64,000 nucleotides of DNA from Sthenelais limicola (lineage: Eukaryota > Annelida > Polychaeta > Phyllodocida > Sigalionidae). The stretch is taken from assembly GCA_942159475.1 (NCBI GenBank), contig OW804096.1, positions 136,278,791 to 136,342,790 of the forward strand. The letters are read 5' to 3'. Numbering within the stretch: the first letter of the stretch is position 1; every line of letters starts with the position of its first letter. This document shows positions 40,716-51,103 of the stretch, one piece after another. The translations under genes and the position numbers were made by a program. The notes under the pieces were generated by a model. It was not told the origin of the DNA, ran no database searches, and was given only the letters and a program-made list of their open reading frames with translations.

Positions 40716-41038
40716 GTTAGGTCACCAGCCGTTCCCTATAGAGGGCGTTGATGGCTAACGACTACTTTATACAGAATTATGATTTCGATTCAGCCAAAAA
40801 TGTCCGATTTACCAGTAGTTATGCCACATTTATGCTATGTTCATGTTACACAATATGTATTTATGTATGTTATATTTGAATACATGTAATATTTTAAGTT
40901 TAAATATCATATATCCGAGAAAAGTAGAGACACCATTTCTTTCATTGGATCAGCATAGGTGACTATATAAGAACCTCAGGCAGATAGCTGTATTGGGTTG
41001 GTAGCAGTGGTGGGCTCTCCCAAGCGCCACCACTCGGG
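40716..41038. other. Unique AT-rich sequence
   Basis: No gene or repeat recognised. Confidence 0.5.
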
Positions 41039-41190
41039 ATGACGCGGGTCACCACGGGCATCCTGAGAGCGAGAGGGAGAGCGAGAGGGACAGCGAGAGC
41101 GAGAGGGAGAGCGAGGGGGAGGGAGAGAGCGAGGAGGAGCGAGAGGGAGAGGGAGAGAGCGGGGAGGAGGAGAGGAGGAGGAGAGGAGGA
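41039..41190 (+). repeat. GAGAGC/GAGGGA purine-rich repeat
   Basis: Hexamer-like GAGAGG, GAGAGC and GAGGAG units. They open Arg/Glu-rich + frames and Ser/Leu/Pro-rich minus frames (137 and 109 codons) that I treat as artefacts. Confidence 0.85.
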
Positions 41191-41843
41191 GGAGCTGGTG
41201 AGGCGCCAGTCTGGAAATCGGGAATTTGAGCACGTAAATTGGAAGGTGAGGAGGGCTGGAGGAGGAGGCAGGGCAGGCCGGCAAGTGGCACAATTGCCGG
41301 GACAAGGTCCGAGAGGCAAAGTAATTATAGTAGTTAGCTCGTTCAAACGAGCTAACAAAAAAGACCTCAAAATCACATTTTCATCCCAGATAATTCAGAA
41401 ACCACATATAATGTCCTCCGGAAAGGGACAACGGAACTGTACAGACAAAAAAAACGGTTGTTAACGTCACATATTCCAAGAACATAACAGACAAAAAAAC
41501 CTTCTTGAGCTTTATATATATGATATTGGATTTATCTATTTACATCAACATTTACATCAAAACACTCAGCCATTATTTCATTATTTATCAAATTCCTATC
41601 GTCAAAATAACTCAAAATATTATAAATATCTAATCCCCAATGTATTTGTGTGGAAGTGTATCGAATTCCTATTTATTCATATATTGAAATTGTAATATAA
41701 ATAGATTAGGTTTGGTAAGCACGAAAAGGCTTGAATGAGTGATGGCTGACAAGAGTTTATTAAGCAGGTCTCCCAGACTGACCTTCAACTGCCATTTTAA
41801 ATGATAGATTTTCTGATTAATTTTAATTCTATTCATTCTGTTT
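41191..41843. other. Unique AT-rich sequence
   Basis: No gene seen. The 114-codon minus ORF ending at 42013 overlaps fold-back D2. Confidence 0.5.
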
Positions 41844-42031
41844 AAGACCCTGCTCACACACAGCCGATTTGCCCCCGATTTCCCCCCAATATTGGTATCC
41901 CGATGAATCATATGATTTAATTTCAAATCCGGGATTATGTTTTTGAAATAACATAAACCAGGATTGGAAATAAAATGATAGGATTCATTCGGGAGACCCA
42001 AATCGGGAGGCAAATCGGCTGTGTGTGGGCA
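41844..42031. mobile_element. Fold-back element D (D2)
   Basis: GACCCTGCTCACACACAGCC GATTTGCCCCCGATT pairs with AATCGGGAGGCAAATCGGCT GTGTGTGGGCAGGGTG. TAA flanks both ends (41842-41844 region and after GGGTG). Confidence 0.88.
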
Positions 42032-42284
42032 GGGTGTAACACTGCGTATTGTCTACACCATTTCTAATAGTTTTGTGTAAATTGTAGTAGTTTTTTATTT
42101 CCATTTTTAAAATACAAAGTCATGGAAAATGTTTAATGTCCCCTGTTTCAACAGTTTGTCCAGGCACACCAGAAATAAAGTACATAATGAACGCTGTTCT
42201 CTTAAACTAACAGAAACTATTTTTATAATCCCAATAATTTCATATTGACAATATTTGTAGGGATTTATCAGGGAATGCAGCTGA

Positions 42285-42507
42285 AATGTGCCAGATTTTT
42301 TGGCAGATCATCACTTTAACTCAATTCTACTAAATTAGGCTGAAAAATCGTCAACACTAGCTACATCTGAGTATTTGGTATTGCCTTGATTCAAACAATC
42401 TGTCTGGTCACGTTGAACTGAATTTCGAACCTAATTTCTGTCTTAAATTTGAGGTTATTTGAGAGGATTAGCGAAGCCAAATTGTACATTTTCTGACGAT
42501 TTCACCC
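42285..42507 (+). mobile_element. Family A MITE, left end degraded
   Basis: TGCCAGATTTTTTGGCAGAT to TTTCTGACGATTTCACCC. It shares the TTTCACCC terminus variant and the CACTAGCTACATCTGAGTAT interior. Confidence 0.7.
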
Positions 42508-42781
42508 TCAATAATAGGCAGTATTATTAGCATGAGATCTATTCCACCCTAGACGTATAGGCCCGGGGGCAGGAGGAGGTGGGGACGGGGAGTTGATGTG
42601 TCGGGGTGAGAGGTGGTGTCCGCTGGGGCGAGGAACGACAGATAACAGCGCAGTAAAGACATCCCTGCCATGTAGTCCTCCCTCAGTCTTCCCCTACTTT
42701 ATAGCGGCACATAAACATCCCGCCTTACTGCCACGAATATGCTTCAGCTCAGAGACATGAGTCTTTCTAGGAATAACACCA
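42508..42781. other. Unique sequence, GC-richer
   Basis: No gene or repeat recognised. Confidence 0.5.
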
Positions 42782-43085
42782 CTTTTATGCATGGTTGCCA
42801 TATTCTACCAGGCTATATATAGTTGGGTCAGATTTCCAGAAAATGTACAATTGGCAGCTCTACACATTTAGGAAATTCTGCTAAACTTTGCTGAAAAATG
42901 ATGAATACATGGTATATCTGAGTATATTTGGTATCACATTGATTTAAAGTATCAGTTCTGTTATGTTAAACTGCATTTTGAAGCTTGTTTTTGTCTTAAA
43001 TTTGGGTTATTTGAGAGGACTTTTATGGATGCTTGCCATATTCTACCAGGCTATAGCTCGGTCAGATTTCCAGAAAATGTACAAT
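42782..43085 (+). repeat. Duplicated A terminus plus its 5' flank
   Basis: CTTTTATGCATGGTTGCCAT ATTCTACCAGGCTATA and the A start GGTCAGATTTCCAGAAAATG TACAATT occur at 42781-42854 and 43020-43084. The first belongs to a truncated + copy (42825-43019), the second to a reverse copy. Confidence 0.88.
42825..43019 (+). mobile_element. Family A MITE, right end deleted
   Basis: Follows the family to TTGGGTTATTTGAGAGGA and switches abruptly into the duplicated flank. Confidence 0.85.
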
Positions 43086-43283
43086 TCAAGTTTACAAACC
43101 CTCTCAAATAACCCAAATTTCAGACGAAAATAAAGTTCAAAATACAGTTCAACCTAACCAAACAGATTGCTAGAATCAATGCAATGTTGAATTTACCAAG
43201 TATTGACCAAATTGCAGCCTAATTTAGCAGAATTTACTAAATGTGTAGATCTGCCAATTGTACACTTTCTGAAAATCTGACCC
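43060..43283 (-). mobile_element. Family A MITE
   Basis: Opens with the duplicated GGTCAGATTTCCAGAAAATG but then reads reverse-orientation A interior (CTCTCAAATAACCCAAATTT), ending CTTTCTGAAAATCTGACCC. Confidence 0.85.
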
Positions 43284-43320
43284 CTCTAGTTGTGGTCTAG
43301 TGGTTCATCTTCCCACTATA

Positions 43321-43556
43321 GGGTTCAGATTTTAAGAAAATGCACAATCTACAATTCTACACAATTATCAAAGTCTGCTAAATTCGAGTGAAAATTGATA
43401 AATACTAGGTGTATCTGAGTGTATTCTCTATTGTATTTATTCAATAGATCTGTCTGGTTATGTTGAACTGTATTTTGAACCTAATTTTCGTCTTAAATTT
43501 GCGTTATTTGAGAGGATTGGTGAAGGTGAATTGTACATTTTCTGAAGATTTCACCC
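43321..43556 (+). mobile_element. Family A MITE
   Basis: GGGTTCAGATTTTAAGAAAA TGCACAATC to TTTCTGAAGATTTCACCC, 37 bp after the preceding copy. Confidence 0.82.
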
Positions 43557-43878
43557 TACTATGCCTGCAGTTCTTGTAGTTTATATTCAAAGGTAAGATA
43601 CTAAAGTTGATTATCTTTCTGTTTCCAACATTTAACAGCCAACTAGGATCCTAGTCTCAGTATCCTAGTCTCAAAGTTGTTTATGCTTTATCTGTGAAAC
43701 TAAGCTACTAAAGTTGATAGTCTAAAACAAATGCCAGACTTTATATTAGAGTAGAGTAGTGAGTTATGTTCTCTCGGGCTGTCTCTCCCATTAATCAGGG
43801 CCCGTGCTTAGACTCAGTTGTTCCATTAAAGTATCAGGTCTCGTTAGTACAGCTAGACTTAATCAATGTGAAGATAAT
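43557..43878. other. Unique sequence
   Basis: The words ATCCTAGTCTCA and TACTAAAGTTGAT are each repeated within 100 bp. No gene seen. Confidence 0.5.
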
Positions 43879-44597
43879 GGGTCAGGCCGTCAGAAAATGT
43901 GACCAGCCAAGCAGAAAGGGGACTCCAGGGCAAAATTTTCGAATTTGGGTTTATTATAGATTCTGAATCTGCATGTCCTCTTGAGTCGATAACCCCCAAA
44001 AAATAGTTGAAAATTTCCAGAATTTGCCGAGATATGGGCTTTTTTGTAAAGTTATGTCAGTTTTCAGTAGATGATCTCAAATAGGTTGGGGGAGTGACTC
44101 ATTTTCCTGTGACATATCACATGTACAAAAAATTAATATTAAACAAAATTTTTTTTAAATGACAGGGGTGTACAGAAGGGGAAATGAGCATCATAAAAGT
44201 GAAAGAATTTTGTTGATACTCCAACAATTAGTGAGAGGACTTTCAATGTTACCTCCCTCTCAGAATTACTAATATAAACATTTCTGACAGTGACGTCATG
44301 AATATGATGTGACTCCTAGCGGGAATACCAGGAACTATAACTCCCGCGGGAAGGTCCCTTTCTGCTTGGCGGGTCACAAATGTACAATTCTCCTTCACCA
44401 AATCCTCTCAAATTTCCCAAATTTAAGAGAAACATGAGGTTCAAGATTCAGTTTGACATAATTGTATAGATTGTTTTAATCAATGTAATACCAGGTATAC
44501 TCAGATGTAGTTAGTATTTATCATTTTTCAGCCTAATTTAGCAGAATTTACTAAATGTGTAGTGCTGCTGATTGTACACTTTCCGACACTATGACTC
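43879..44597 (-). mobile_element. Family A MITE split by element H
   Basis: GGGTCAGGCCGTCAGAAAAT (43879-43898) is the left TIR. The rest of the same copy resumes at 44378 (AAATGTACAATTCTCCTTCA) and ends CACTTTCCGACACTATGACTC. Confidence 0.82.
43899..44377. mobile_element. Inverted-repeat element H, inserted in an A TIR
   Basis: GTGACCAGCCAAGCAGAAAG GGGAC and GTCCCTTTCTGCTTGGCGGG TCAC are terminal inverted repeats of about 24 bp. AAAT flanks both sides as the apparent target duplication (43895-43898, 44378-44381). It contains GACTCATTTTCCTGTGACAT ATCACA at about 44097, which resembles a family B right end. Confidence 0.82.
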
Positions 44598-45245
44598 TTA
44601 AACAAACATTAAGTCAACCAGACCAGGGAAACTAATGGGTGAAATTCACAAATATTTGCTGAAGTAACAAAGTCATAGTTTTGTTAGTCTTAGTTTTTAG
44701 AATTAAATATTACTACCCCTCATTCTGAAAAAGTAAGAAAGTCCCTATTGTATCAAATACCCTACTACTGGAATAATATGGAAATTAGAGGATTTAAATG
44801 CTAGACAGGAATTTAGAACGTTTGCCAGAACAGTCTATCTTCAGGAGACATGGGATGGTATTAATTGAACCTATAATATCCCAACCTAGAGCTGGGGATA
44901 AAGGGATTAAATAAATCTGAATAAATGGTGTTTACCACTCCATGAGTGAGTATTATTATTGTATATAATGTACTATACCTATCCCTGACCATGTCAAGAT
45001 AGATTATTGCCTTCCTCGCATATAAAGCGTTCTCGCCACATTGATGTGCTATTGAAACTACCCCAGTAAGGTGGAATACTTGGGAAGAGCAGACTTTTCT
45101 GCTATGTGCCTAATTAGCTATTTTCTGTATTATGAATCTAGTTGTAACTGTATATTTTGTATGTTCATGAGGAACAGTTGGAAGAACTGCTTATAGCAGA
45201 AACTGTAAACCTATTTCTTAGGAAATAAAAGTTATATACACTGTT
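44598..45245 (+). other. Unannotated, possible LINE-like 3' end at 45.10-45.24 kb
   Basis: Near the end are TTCATGAGGAACAGTTGGAA, GAACTGCTTATAGCAG and TTAGGAAATAAAAG, a layout like a LINE 3' UTR. There is no poly-A tail or TSD and no intact upstream frame, so this is only a suggestion. Confidence 0.25.
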
Positions 45246-45499
45246 AATAATCAACTGGGTCCCGTCTGGTCGGGTCCTGTGTGAATGTGTCCAAATGGCA
45301 GTGTATTCAAAATGGCGTCATTTACTTTGAACAGTTGATATCCACAGCTCTTTACCAGACACCCACTTCACACCAATCCATCCCCCTCTCCTACCCCCCC
45401 CCCCCCCCACACTCTCTACCACTCCTGTTACCCCCCTCCCCCATCCCACCCCCCACCAACACCCCCAAGCCGTAATAAGTTGTGCAACAACCTCAGAGA

Positions 45500-45760
45500 T
45501 CAGCCAATCAAAGCTCCTCTCAAGCGCCTCCCAACGCTCATATTTGGCACTTCACAAACAGACCAACCAGCATTGGCGAACACATTAAATGCGGGACTGC
45601 TCTCTGTTCTAACATTAAGTGCGGGACTGCTCTGTGCGCGCCAATGGGCGCCGCCATATTGATTTACTATGATGAAAAAGTGAGGAACAAATAAAGAAGC
45701 AATAGGGCGGCAGGGGGAGCTGTTGTAGACTTTGATTCAACAATATGGCCGCCATGGTGG
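45500..45760 (+). promoter_or_regulatory. Promoter-like patch: CCAAT and YY1-type sites
   Basis: CAGCCAATCA (45501-45510) and CCAAT (45641-45645). GCCGCCATATT (45650-45660) and AATATGGCCGCCATGG (45742-45757) match YY1-type cores. GC-richer than its surroundings, with TGCGGGACTGCTCT duplicated 30 bp apart near 45590-45632. Confidence 0.35.
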
Positions 45761-45867
45761 ATGGGGAAGTATTTGGAACCACACTTTGTTCAACAGATGA
45801 GATGTTTTTATTGCAAATCGGAATGAAAAAGCAGATTGTGTACTACTACCTTCCGTCAGTAGTATAG
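45754..45867 (+). CDS. Candidate short ORF in ideal start context (37 codons)
   Basis: The ATG at 45754 sits in GCCGCCATGG, a perfect animal start context, just downstream of the promoter-like patch. The frame reads MVDGEVFGTTLCSTDEMFLL and on to YYYLPSVV, then TAG. The composition is not repeat-like. It is too short to call a protein: it could be a first exon (possible donor TCA then GTAGTA near 45856), an upstream ORF, or chance, since a YY1 site alone would create the same context. An A element begins nine bases after the stop. I do not recognise the product. Confidence 0.2.
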   Translation: MVDGEVFGTTLCSTDEMFLLQIGMKKQIVYYYLPSVV

Positions 45868-45875
45868 GCCCATGT

Positions 45876-46108
45876 GGGTCAGATTTTCAGACAATGTACA
45901 ATTGGCGGTTCTACACATTTAGGAAATGCTGCTAAATTGGGCTGAAAAATGGCCAATACTAGGTATATCTGGGTATGTTCGATATTGCCTTGATTCAGAC
46001 AATGTTTGGTTATGGTGATCTGAATTTTGAACCTGATTTTTGTCTTAAATTTGGGTTGTTTGAGAGGATTGCTGAAGGCGAATTGTACATTTTCTGATGA
46101 TTTCACCC
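45876..46108 (+). mobile_element. Family A MITE
   Basis: GGGTCAGATTTTCAGACAAT to TTTTCTGATGATTTCACCC. Confidence 0.87.
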
Positions 46109-46371
46109 ATGTTGTATGTGAGGTGCTGTGAAATATTCACACTGGGCACGGTGTGAGTTTAAATAATATAAGGTTTTCTATCAACTTCTAAATACTTTAT
46201 CAGGAATCAAAATAAATACCAAAGATTTATTCTTCTTTGCGAACAACAAAAAGACTAGTGAATGGAACTAGCAGCAAATCTTTATTGAAATAGTTCCCCT
46301 GGAAACCAATATATATGGTCCAATATGTATTTAATTACAAGCCCCTCGATTCATCCTCTCTCTTTAAACCA

Positions 46372-46396
46372 ATAGGGGAGTTTGCATGTGTCACGA
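46372..46396 (+). mobile_element. Family C end fragment
   Basis: ATAGGGGAGTTTGCATGTGT CAC matches the C left TIR. Nothing further of the element follows. Confidence 0.5.
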
Positions 46397-46423
46397 CCGG
46401 TCCCCGAAATATATGCGTTGAAG

Positions 46424-46565
46424 TGTACAGTCTAGGCCCAAACTTGAAAGAATCCCTTCAATCGAAGGGAAAGCCTCTCGCCTCAAAGCGCAAAGAGTCA
46501 TTATAATTCCATTAAGACCGCAAAATGTCATCATATTCCCATCAAAACGCCGAGTTCTAGGACAA
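46424..46565 (-). repeat. Repeat R, single inverted copy
   Basis: The reverse complement gives GATGGGAATATGATGACATT TTGCGGTCTTAATGG, GAGGCTTTCCCTTCGATTGA AGGGATTC and GGGCCTAGACTGTAC, the same order as at 25.03 kb. Confidence 0.75.
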
Positions 46566-46636
46566 GAAACCGATTAGCGAGGTAGGCTGACATACCATTC
46601 TTATCTGATCTGAGGGTTTGGACCTAGAGTTTGTAT

Positions 46637-46729
46637 TTTTAACTTTATTTTCGTCTGAAATTCGGGTTATTTGAGAGGATTGGTGAAGGTGAATTGTACA
46701 TTTTCTGGAGACTTCACCCTAGAGATGGC
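46637..46729 (+). mobile_element. Family A MITE, 3' part
   Basis: AACTTTATTTTCGTCTGAAA to TTTTCTGGAGACTTCACCC. Confidence 0.8.
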
Positions 46730-47048
46730 ATTTCAGTCAGTGCGAAACTGGGCACATGCATATGAATTTAAGAAACTTAAATAATGCAGTGAGCAAATTA
46801 AAGCTGTATTTCCAGCAAGACAAACCCTTACCAAATGTACTCATATTATGACTTATCGGACTGAATCTATCAATATTCTGCTGATATTATATGTTTTTTT
46901 ACGGTCACCGGTGAGTGATAATAAGAGAAATCACTGTAGGAAAGGATTTCGGCGGCTCCCCGAAATATATTTGTTACTAAGAATGCATCTTTAATGAAGC
47001 AGAATGAAGCTTAAAGACGTTTAAGGATCGGCGGGGGCGTACTATAAA

Positions 47049-47575
47049 CAGCTGATTCCCTCCTTGGATATAGTGGTAAAAGTCCTCAAAGAGATTTTAT
47101 TAATTGGTTGTTTACTGCACTAAAGTGGTATATATACAGACAGAGAATATTCCATGAAAATGCAATGGTTTTTAAAGCCTTTGTCAACGAAGCTAAAATG
47201 CATCTTAGGATTCTGGAGTATAATAATGTTGCTCAAGGTAAAGGGAAGAAGAACACAAATCTCTGGAACCAACTCATATGTGAACTGGAGGAATAACAGG
47301 TGTAAAATCGCAGAGACAGAAGATATATGATGTAACACTTGATGAATTATGATTGTGACTTAATATCTCCATAATAATTGTAAGCTTCGTATGAAACCTG
47401 TTAGTTCAGGAGGGATGTGATGAAAGAGAAAAACCGAAAATACAAAAAAAATATAAAATAAAGAGGGAAACGATAATTGAACGTTGATTAGAATTGTATG
47501 AGCCTAGTCGGCAGGATATGTTGAATAAAACCTTTTAAAAACAAAAAAAAAACAAAAAAAACCCAGCTGATTCCC
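47049..47575 (+). mobile_element. 5'-truncated LINE with 12-bp target-site duplication
   Basis: CAGCTGATTCCC lies at 47049-47060 and at 47564-47575. Between them is a 503-bp insert ending AATAAAACCTTTTAAAAAC and an A-rich tail. The first 240 bp are an open frame (next feature), the rest is 3' UTR. The last ~70 bp match the truncated copy at 11.0 kb. TSD, A-tail and 5' truncation fit target-primed insertion of a non-LTR retrotransposon. Confidence 0.9.
47063..47299 (+). pseudogene. LINE ORF2 (reverse transcriptase) C-terminal fragment
   Basis: Open without a start from the 5' junction to the TAA after ICELEE. Near its start it reads INWLFTALKWYIYRQRIF, then VFKAFVNEAKMHLRILEY, ending WNQLICELEE. 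The pattern INWxxxxxKWYIY followed by a basic helix and a short Trp-containing tail resembles the region after the RT domain in CR1/Jockey-like LINE proteins. No catalytic motif is retained, since the whole polymerase is cut off by the 5' truncation. Assignment to a clade needs a profile search. Confidence 0.65.
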
Positions 47576-47929
47576 CCAGCCCTTTCTCTAAAGATTTAAA
47601 TATTTAATTACCAACTCCACCTGCGTTATGATCACAAAAACCCTTGTTGCCATGGAGACGTACAAACCTATTTGTGTAGATCAGAGATAATGACTCACCT
47701 ACAAAATAAGAATTAATCATTAGTCATGTTCACAAAATATGTTAATGAAAAATCTGGATTCAAGAAGAATATTTCAATACATTTATAAAAATATATGATA
47801 CTAGAAGTCCCCTGTGTATCACGGGTATGAATTATGAAATGTAGTTTCCAGACTGTCACATTCTGTCTGTCCTCTTGTTTATTCAGTGCTGGCCCCAACT
47901 CTCCCTCAGGCTGTCCTCCCTCTCTCTCT
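47576..47929. other. Unique sequence with CTAG/CCCGTG-like motif
   Basis: ATACTAGAAGTCCCCTGTGT ATCACGGGTATGAATT at 47800-47835 resembles the 24.1-kb hairpin motif and again precedes a pyrimidine tract. Confidence 0.5.
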
Positions 47930-48640
47930 CCTCCTTCTCTCTCTCTCCTCTCTCTCCCCCTCCCTCTCTCTCTCCTCCCTCTCTCTCTCCTCCCTCTCTC
48001 TCTCCTCCCTCTCTCTCTCCTCCCTCTCTCTCTCCTCCTTCTCTCTCCCTCTCTCTCTCTCCCTCCCTTTCTCTCCTCCCTCTTTCTCTCTCTCCCCTCC
48101 CTCTCTCTCCTCCTTCTCTCTCTCCTCCCTCTCTCTCTCCTCCCTCTCTCTCTCCCCCCTCTTTCTCTCTCTCCCCTCCCTCTCTCTCCTCCCTCTCTCT
48201 CCCTCTCTCTCTCTCCCTCCCTTTCTCTCCTCCCTCTCTCCCCCCTCTTTCTCTCTCTCCCCTCCCTCTCTCTCTCCTCTCTCTCTCTCTCTACTCCCTC
48301 TCTCTCTCTACTCCCTCTCTCTACCCCCTCTCTCTCTACTCCCTCTCTCTACTCCCTCTCTCTACTCCCTCTCTCTCTACTCCCTCTCTCTCTCTACTCC
48401 CTCTCTCTCTCCTCCCTCTCTCTCTCTCTACTCCCTCTCTCTCTCTACTCCCTCTCTCTCTCTACTCCTTCTCTCTCTCTCTACTCCCTCCCCCCTCTCT
48501 CTCCCTCTCTGTCTTTACTCACCTCTCTCTCCCACCTCTCTCTCCTGCATCTTTCTCCATCTCCCCCACCCTCCTCCCTCTCTCTCCTACTCACTCTCCC
48601 ACTCACTCTCCCACTCACTCCCCTCTCCACCTCTCTACAC
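47930..48640 (+). repeat. Pyrimidine tract built of CCCTCTCTCTCTCCT units
   Basis: About 700 bp of C/T with sub-arrays of 16-bp (CTCTCTCTCCTCCCTC) and CTACTCCCTCTCT units. It opens three overlapping Ser/Leu/Pro frames of up to 299 codons. Confidence 0.96.
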
Positions 48641-48835
48641 AGGGTGCTCTCAGGGCACATATGAGTTCCAATATTATTCTTGTGCCTGCCACAAATGGGT
48701 TCGTTGCAGAAACGAATTTAACTTCTTTAAAAAAGATATTTAGGAAAAGCCAATACCCAGGTAACTTTACTTGAGATCAATATAAGCCATCCTGAAAGTT
48801 AGAGCCCTGTACATACAGTGAGTACAAACCCTTGA
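48640..48835 (+). other. Possible terminal exon, then dispersed repeat
   Basis: The pyrimidine tract ends CTCTACACAG, a good acceptor shape. It is followed by a frame reading GCSQGTYEFQYYSCACHKW, then VRCRNEFN, to TAG at 48740. 48749-48830 is the repeat shared with 24.45 kb. Four cysteines in a short frame are suggestive, but nothing else supports a gene. Confidence 0.15.
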
Positions 48836-49715
48836 CGACAAATAATTAGCGTGGATGGATGTATAAACTTTTATTTTCCATATTACATACTTATGGCCTA
48901 CGTGGAGAATGGGTCTCATGTCTCTAATAGAGACAGTTCCTCCGGCAGCACTCTCAGTAAGATAACATATGTTTATCATTTAACAGATAGGTTTCTAGAC
49001 AATGTAGAATAAAATAACAATGAAACAAACACATGTATACAATTTGAATAATGTTAGCTTTAGGAAAAAAACGGAGCAATTCTATCTAAATTCAAAATTG
49101 GGAACTTGTTTCCAAAAGATTGGAAACTTTTCCCCCTTTTCTTTTATTTAGAATTTGTATACAGTTAATCCTCAGTAAAATGACACTTAAATGACAAATA
49201 TTTTTTCAAAAATAAATAAAATATTAGACCCAAGCTGAGGTTTATTCACACCCCAACATATGGTTACACACATGCCTAAAGGCAGTAGAAAACGCTCCGC
49301 AGCGACAGGGTTAAAAAAGGCTAATGGATAAAACCCACCTCGCGTTTATGTACGTTTGATCCTGCGTCTCTCTCACTAAGTGCAGCTTTTTACTCCCTTT
49401 GTAGTATTTCCCTCTTTTAGTCTTTTTTAATTGGGTTATTTTTCTTTTTCCCTTTTACTCACAAAGTTCTATCAACAAGGAGTGCTAAAAGGTTTCCGAA
49501 CTTAAAAACTGTTTTCTGGGAGTAGTTCCGGGGAATGTGTTAAGTATATTACACTGATAACATGCATGTCTTCATAACACACCGTAATTCCTTCAATAAA
49601 AGCCAGGGTTTGAATAGAAGTCTGATCCCAATAGCAGGGTGAATGACTGTGTGGAATGGATTAATTTACACTATACTTTAGTATATAATTTAATCATAAG
49701 AGGGTAAGAGAGGAG
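48836..49715. other. Unique AT-rich sequence, no gene seen
   Basis: GTCTTCATAACACACCGTAA T at about 49568 is repeated at 49753. Confidence 0.5.
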
Positions 49716-49751
49716 GGTCAGATTTTCAGAAAATGCACAAAATCTACAATT
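49716..49751 (+). mobile_element. Family A left-end fragment
   Basis: GGGTCAGATTTTCAGAAAAT GCACA is followed by a duplicated TCTACAATT-like piece, then non-A sequence. Confidence 0.7.
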
Positions 49752-49773
49752 CGTGTCTTCATAACACACCGTA

Positions 49774-50033
49774 ATAGGGGATTTGCATGTGCCACTGCGC
49801 ATGTCTGTAACAGTGCATCATGGGATGTATTCTGTTGAAATCTGAGATACAAATATTTGGCAACATATTTATAGAAATTGAGAGAATATTTTCAATAATA
49901 TCATAGCTTTTATAAATGATCTATGAAAACCAAATGCATGATGGGAAATATGGAAGCGTGCGTTATGGGAACATGTATAACACATGGATATTGACATTAG
50001 AGCATTAATAAATATCCCATGCTGAACATGGCA
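49774..50033 (+). mobile_element. Family C MITE, right-truncated
   Basis: TAGGGGATTTGCATGTGCCA to CCATGCTGAACATGGCA. It starts at the end of the duplicated ACACACCGTAAT word, so that word may mark the insertion site. Confidence 0.8.
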
Positions 50034-50670
50034 CCATATTCCCATATTATCAAACCGTTCCATATCAACCACCCACCCATCAATATAGTCTAAGCACTCA
50101 CTAATTAAAACAGGGGAACACTTCCCAGATTGTATAGAAATGCATGAGAGCCATTAAAGACACTTCAACACCCCATCACCCAGTGAAAGGCAACATAAAG
50201 CCTTCTTCTTCTTATCAATTAAACCCTGTATTCAGCCCATTCAGCCCACAATTCAGCCCATTCAGCCCGCTAGACCAGGCAATGGAAGCATGGAAATGTT
50301 CCTCTACTGCATAGTCAAAGATAATACGCTCTTGGGAGATGCGCTATCAGCTTTCATTACTCTCACAATAGGCTGGGACGGGGTGAGGAAGGCTTTTTAT
50401 TATTGCTGTGGAATAAAGTGATATTGTTGTTGTAAACCTTTCATATGTAAGGGTTAATGACCGGTGTTTCTGGTGGTGCATAATCCTGAGGTGATGCCGA
50501 GGGGTTAGATTCTAAAGCATTTAAATCGTTAGCAAAGAAAACATTAATCTGGTCAGACTACATGTGCATGTATAATAATTTGACTGTTGTCTTCAAGAGA
50601 AACCTACTTCACTTCTGAGAATCACTAGTAAGAAAAGAGCTACTGCACTTGATATCTATTATTATAATGC
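50034..50670. other. Unique sequence
   Basis: ATTCAGCCC is repeated three times near 50230-50268. No gene seen. Confidence 0.5.
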
Positions 50671-50910
50671 AGGAACTCCACTATGGGAAAAAACGGCAAA
50701 AAAACGGCTGCGACGAATTTTTTGCGACTAAATATCTAATCAAGTTAGATATTTTGCAATTGTTGGCAACAAATAAATGTGTTGCCGACAACCTATTTTA
50801 CCCCCTCATCCACTAGAATTTTTAGTCATGTCGATTTTTCCGAATTTTTAGTCATGTCGGCGACGAATTTTGCCTGTTGGTGCCGTTTTTTTACCTATAG
50901 TGGAGTTCCG
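50671..50910. mobile_element. Fold-back element G (G2)
   Basis: GGAACTCCACTATGGG and CCTATAGTGGAGTTCC are inverted ends. AACGGC and GCGACGAATTTT lie inside each arm. Same family as 19.23 kb, but no clear 9-bp duplication (only TATAA near both sides). Confidence 0.8.
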
Positions 50911-51103
50911 CTATAAGAATGTATCATAGAATTTAATTAACATAACAGTGTACCAGCTTCGTCCATGACGACTGTGGAATTGTTCACTGCAAAACTATAA
51001 TGTAACAACAACAGAAAGCTTGTAAACCTCCCTTAGCTGGAGTCATGTCATCTGACAGCGACAAGATCGATAATAAAAGTTTCTAAATCTAAATCTATTC
51101 ACC

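Noticed and set aside
47834..48774. Three overlapping Ser/Leu/Pro frames of 276-299 codons
   Set aside because: Pyrimidine tract composition; all phases are open.
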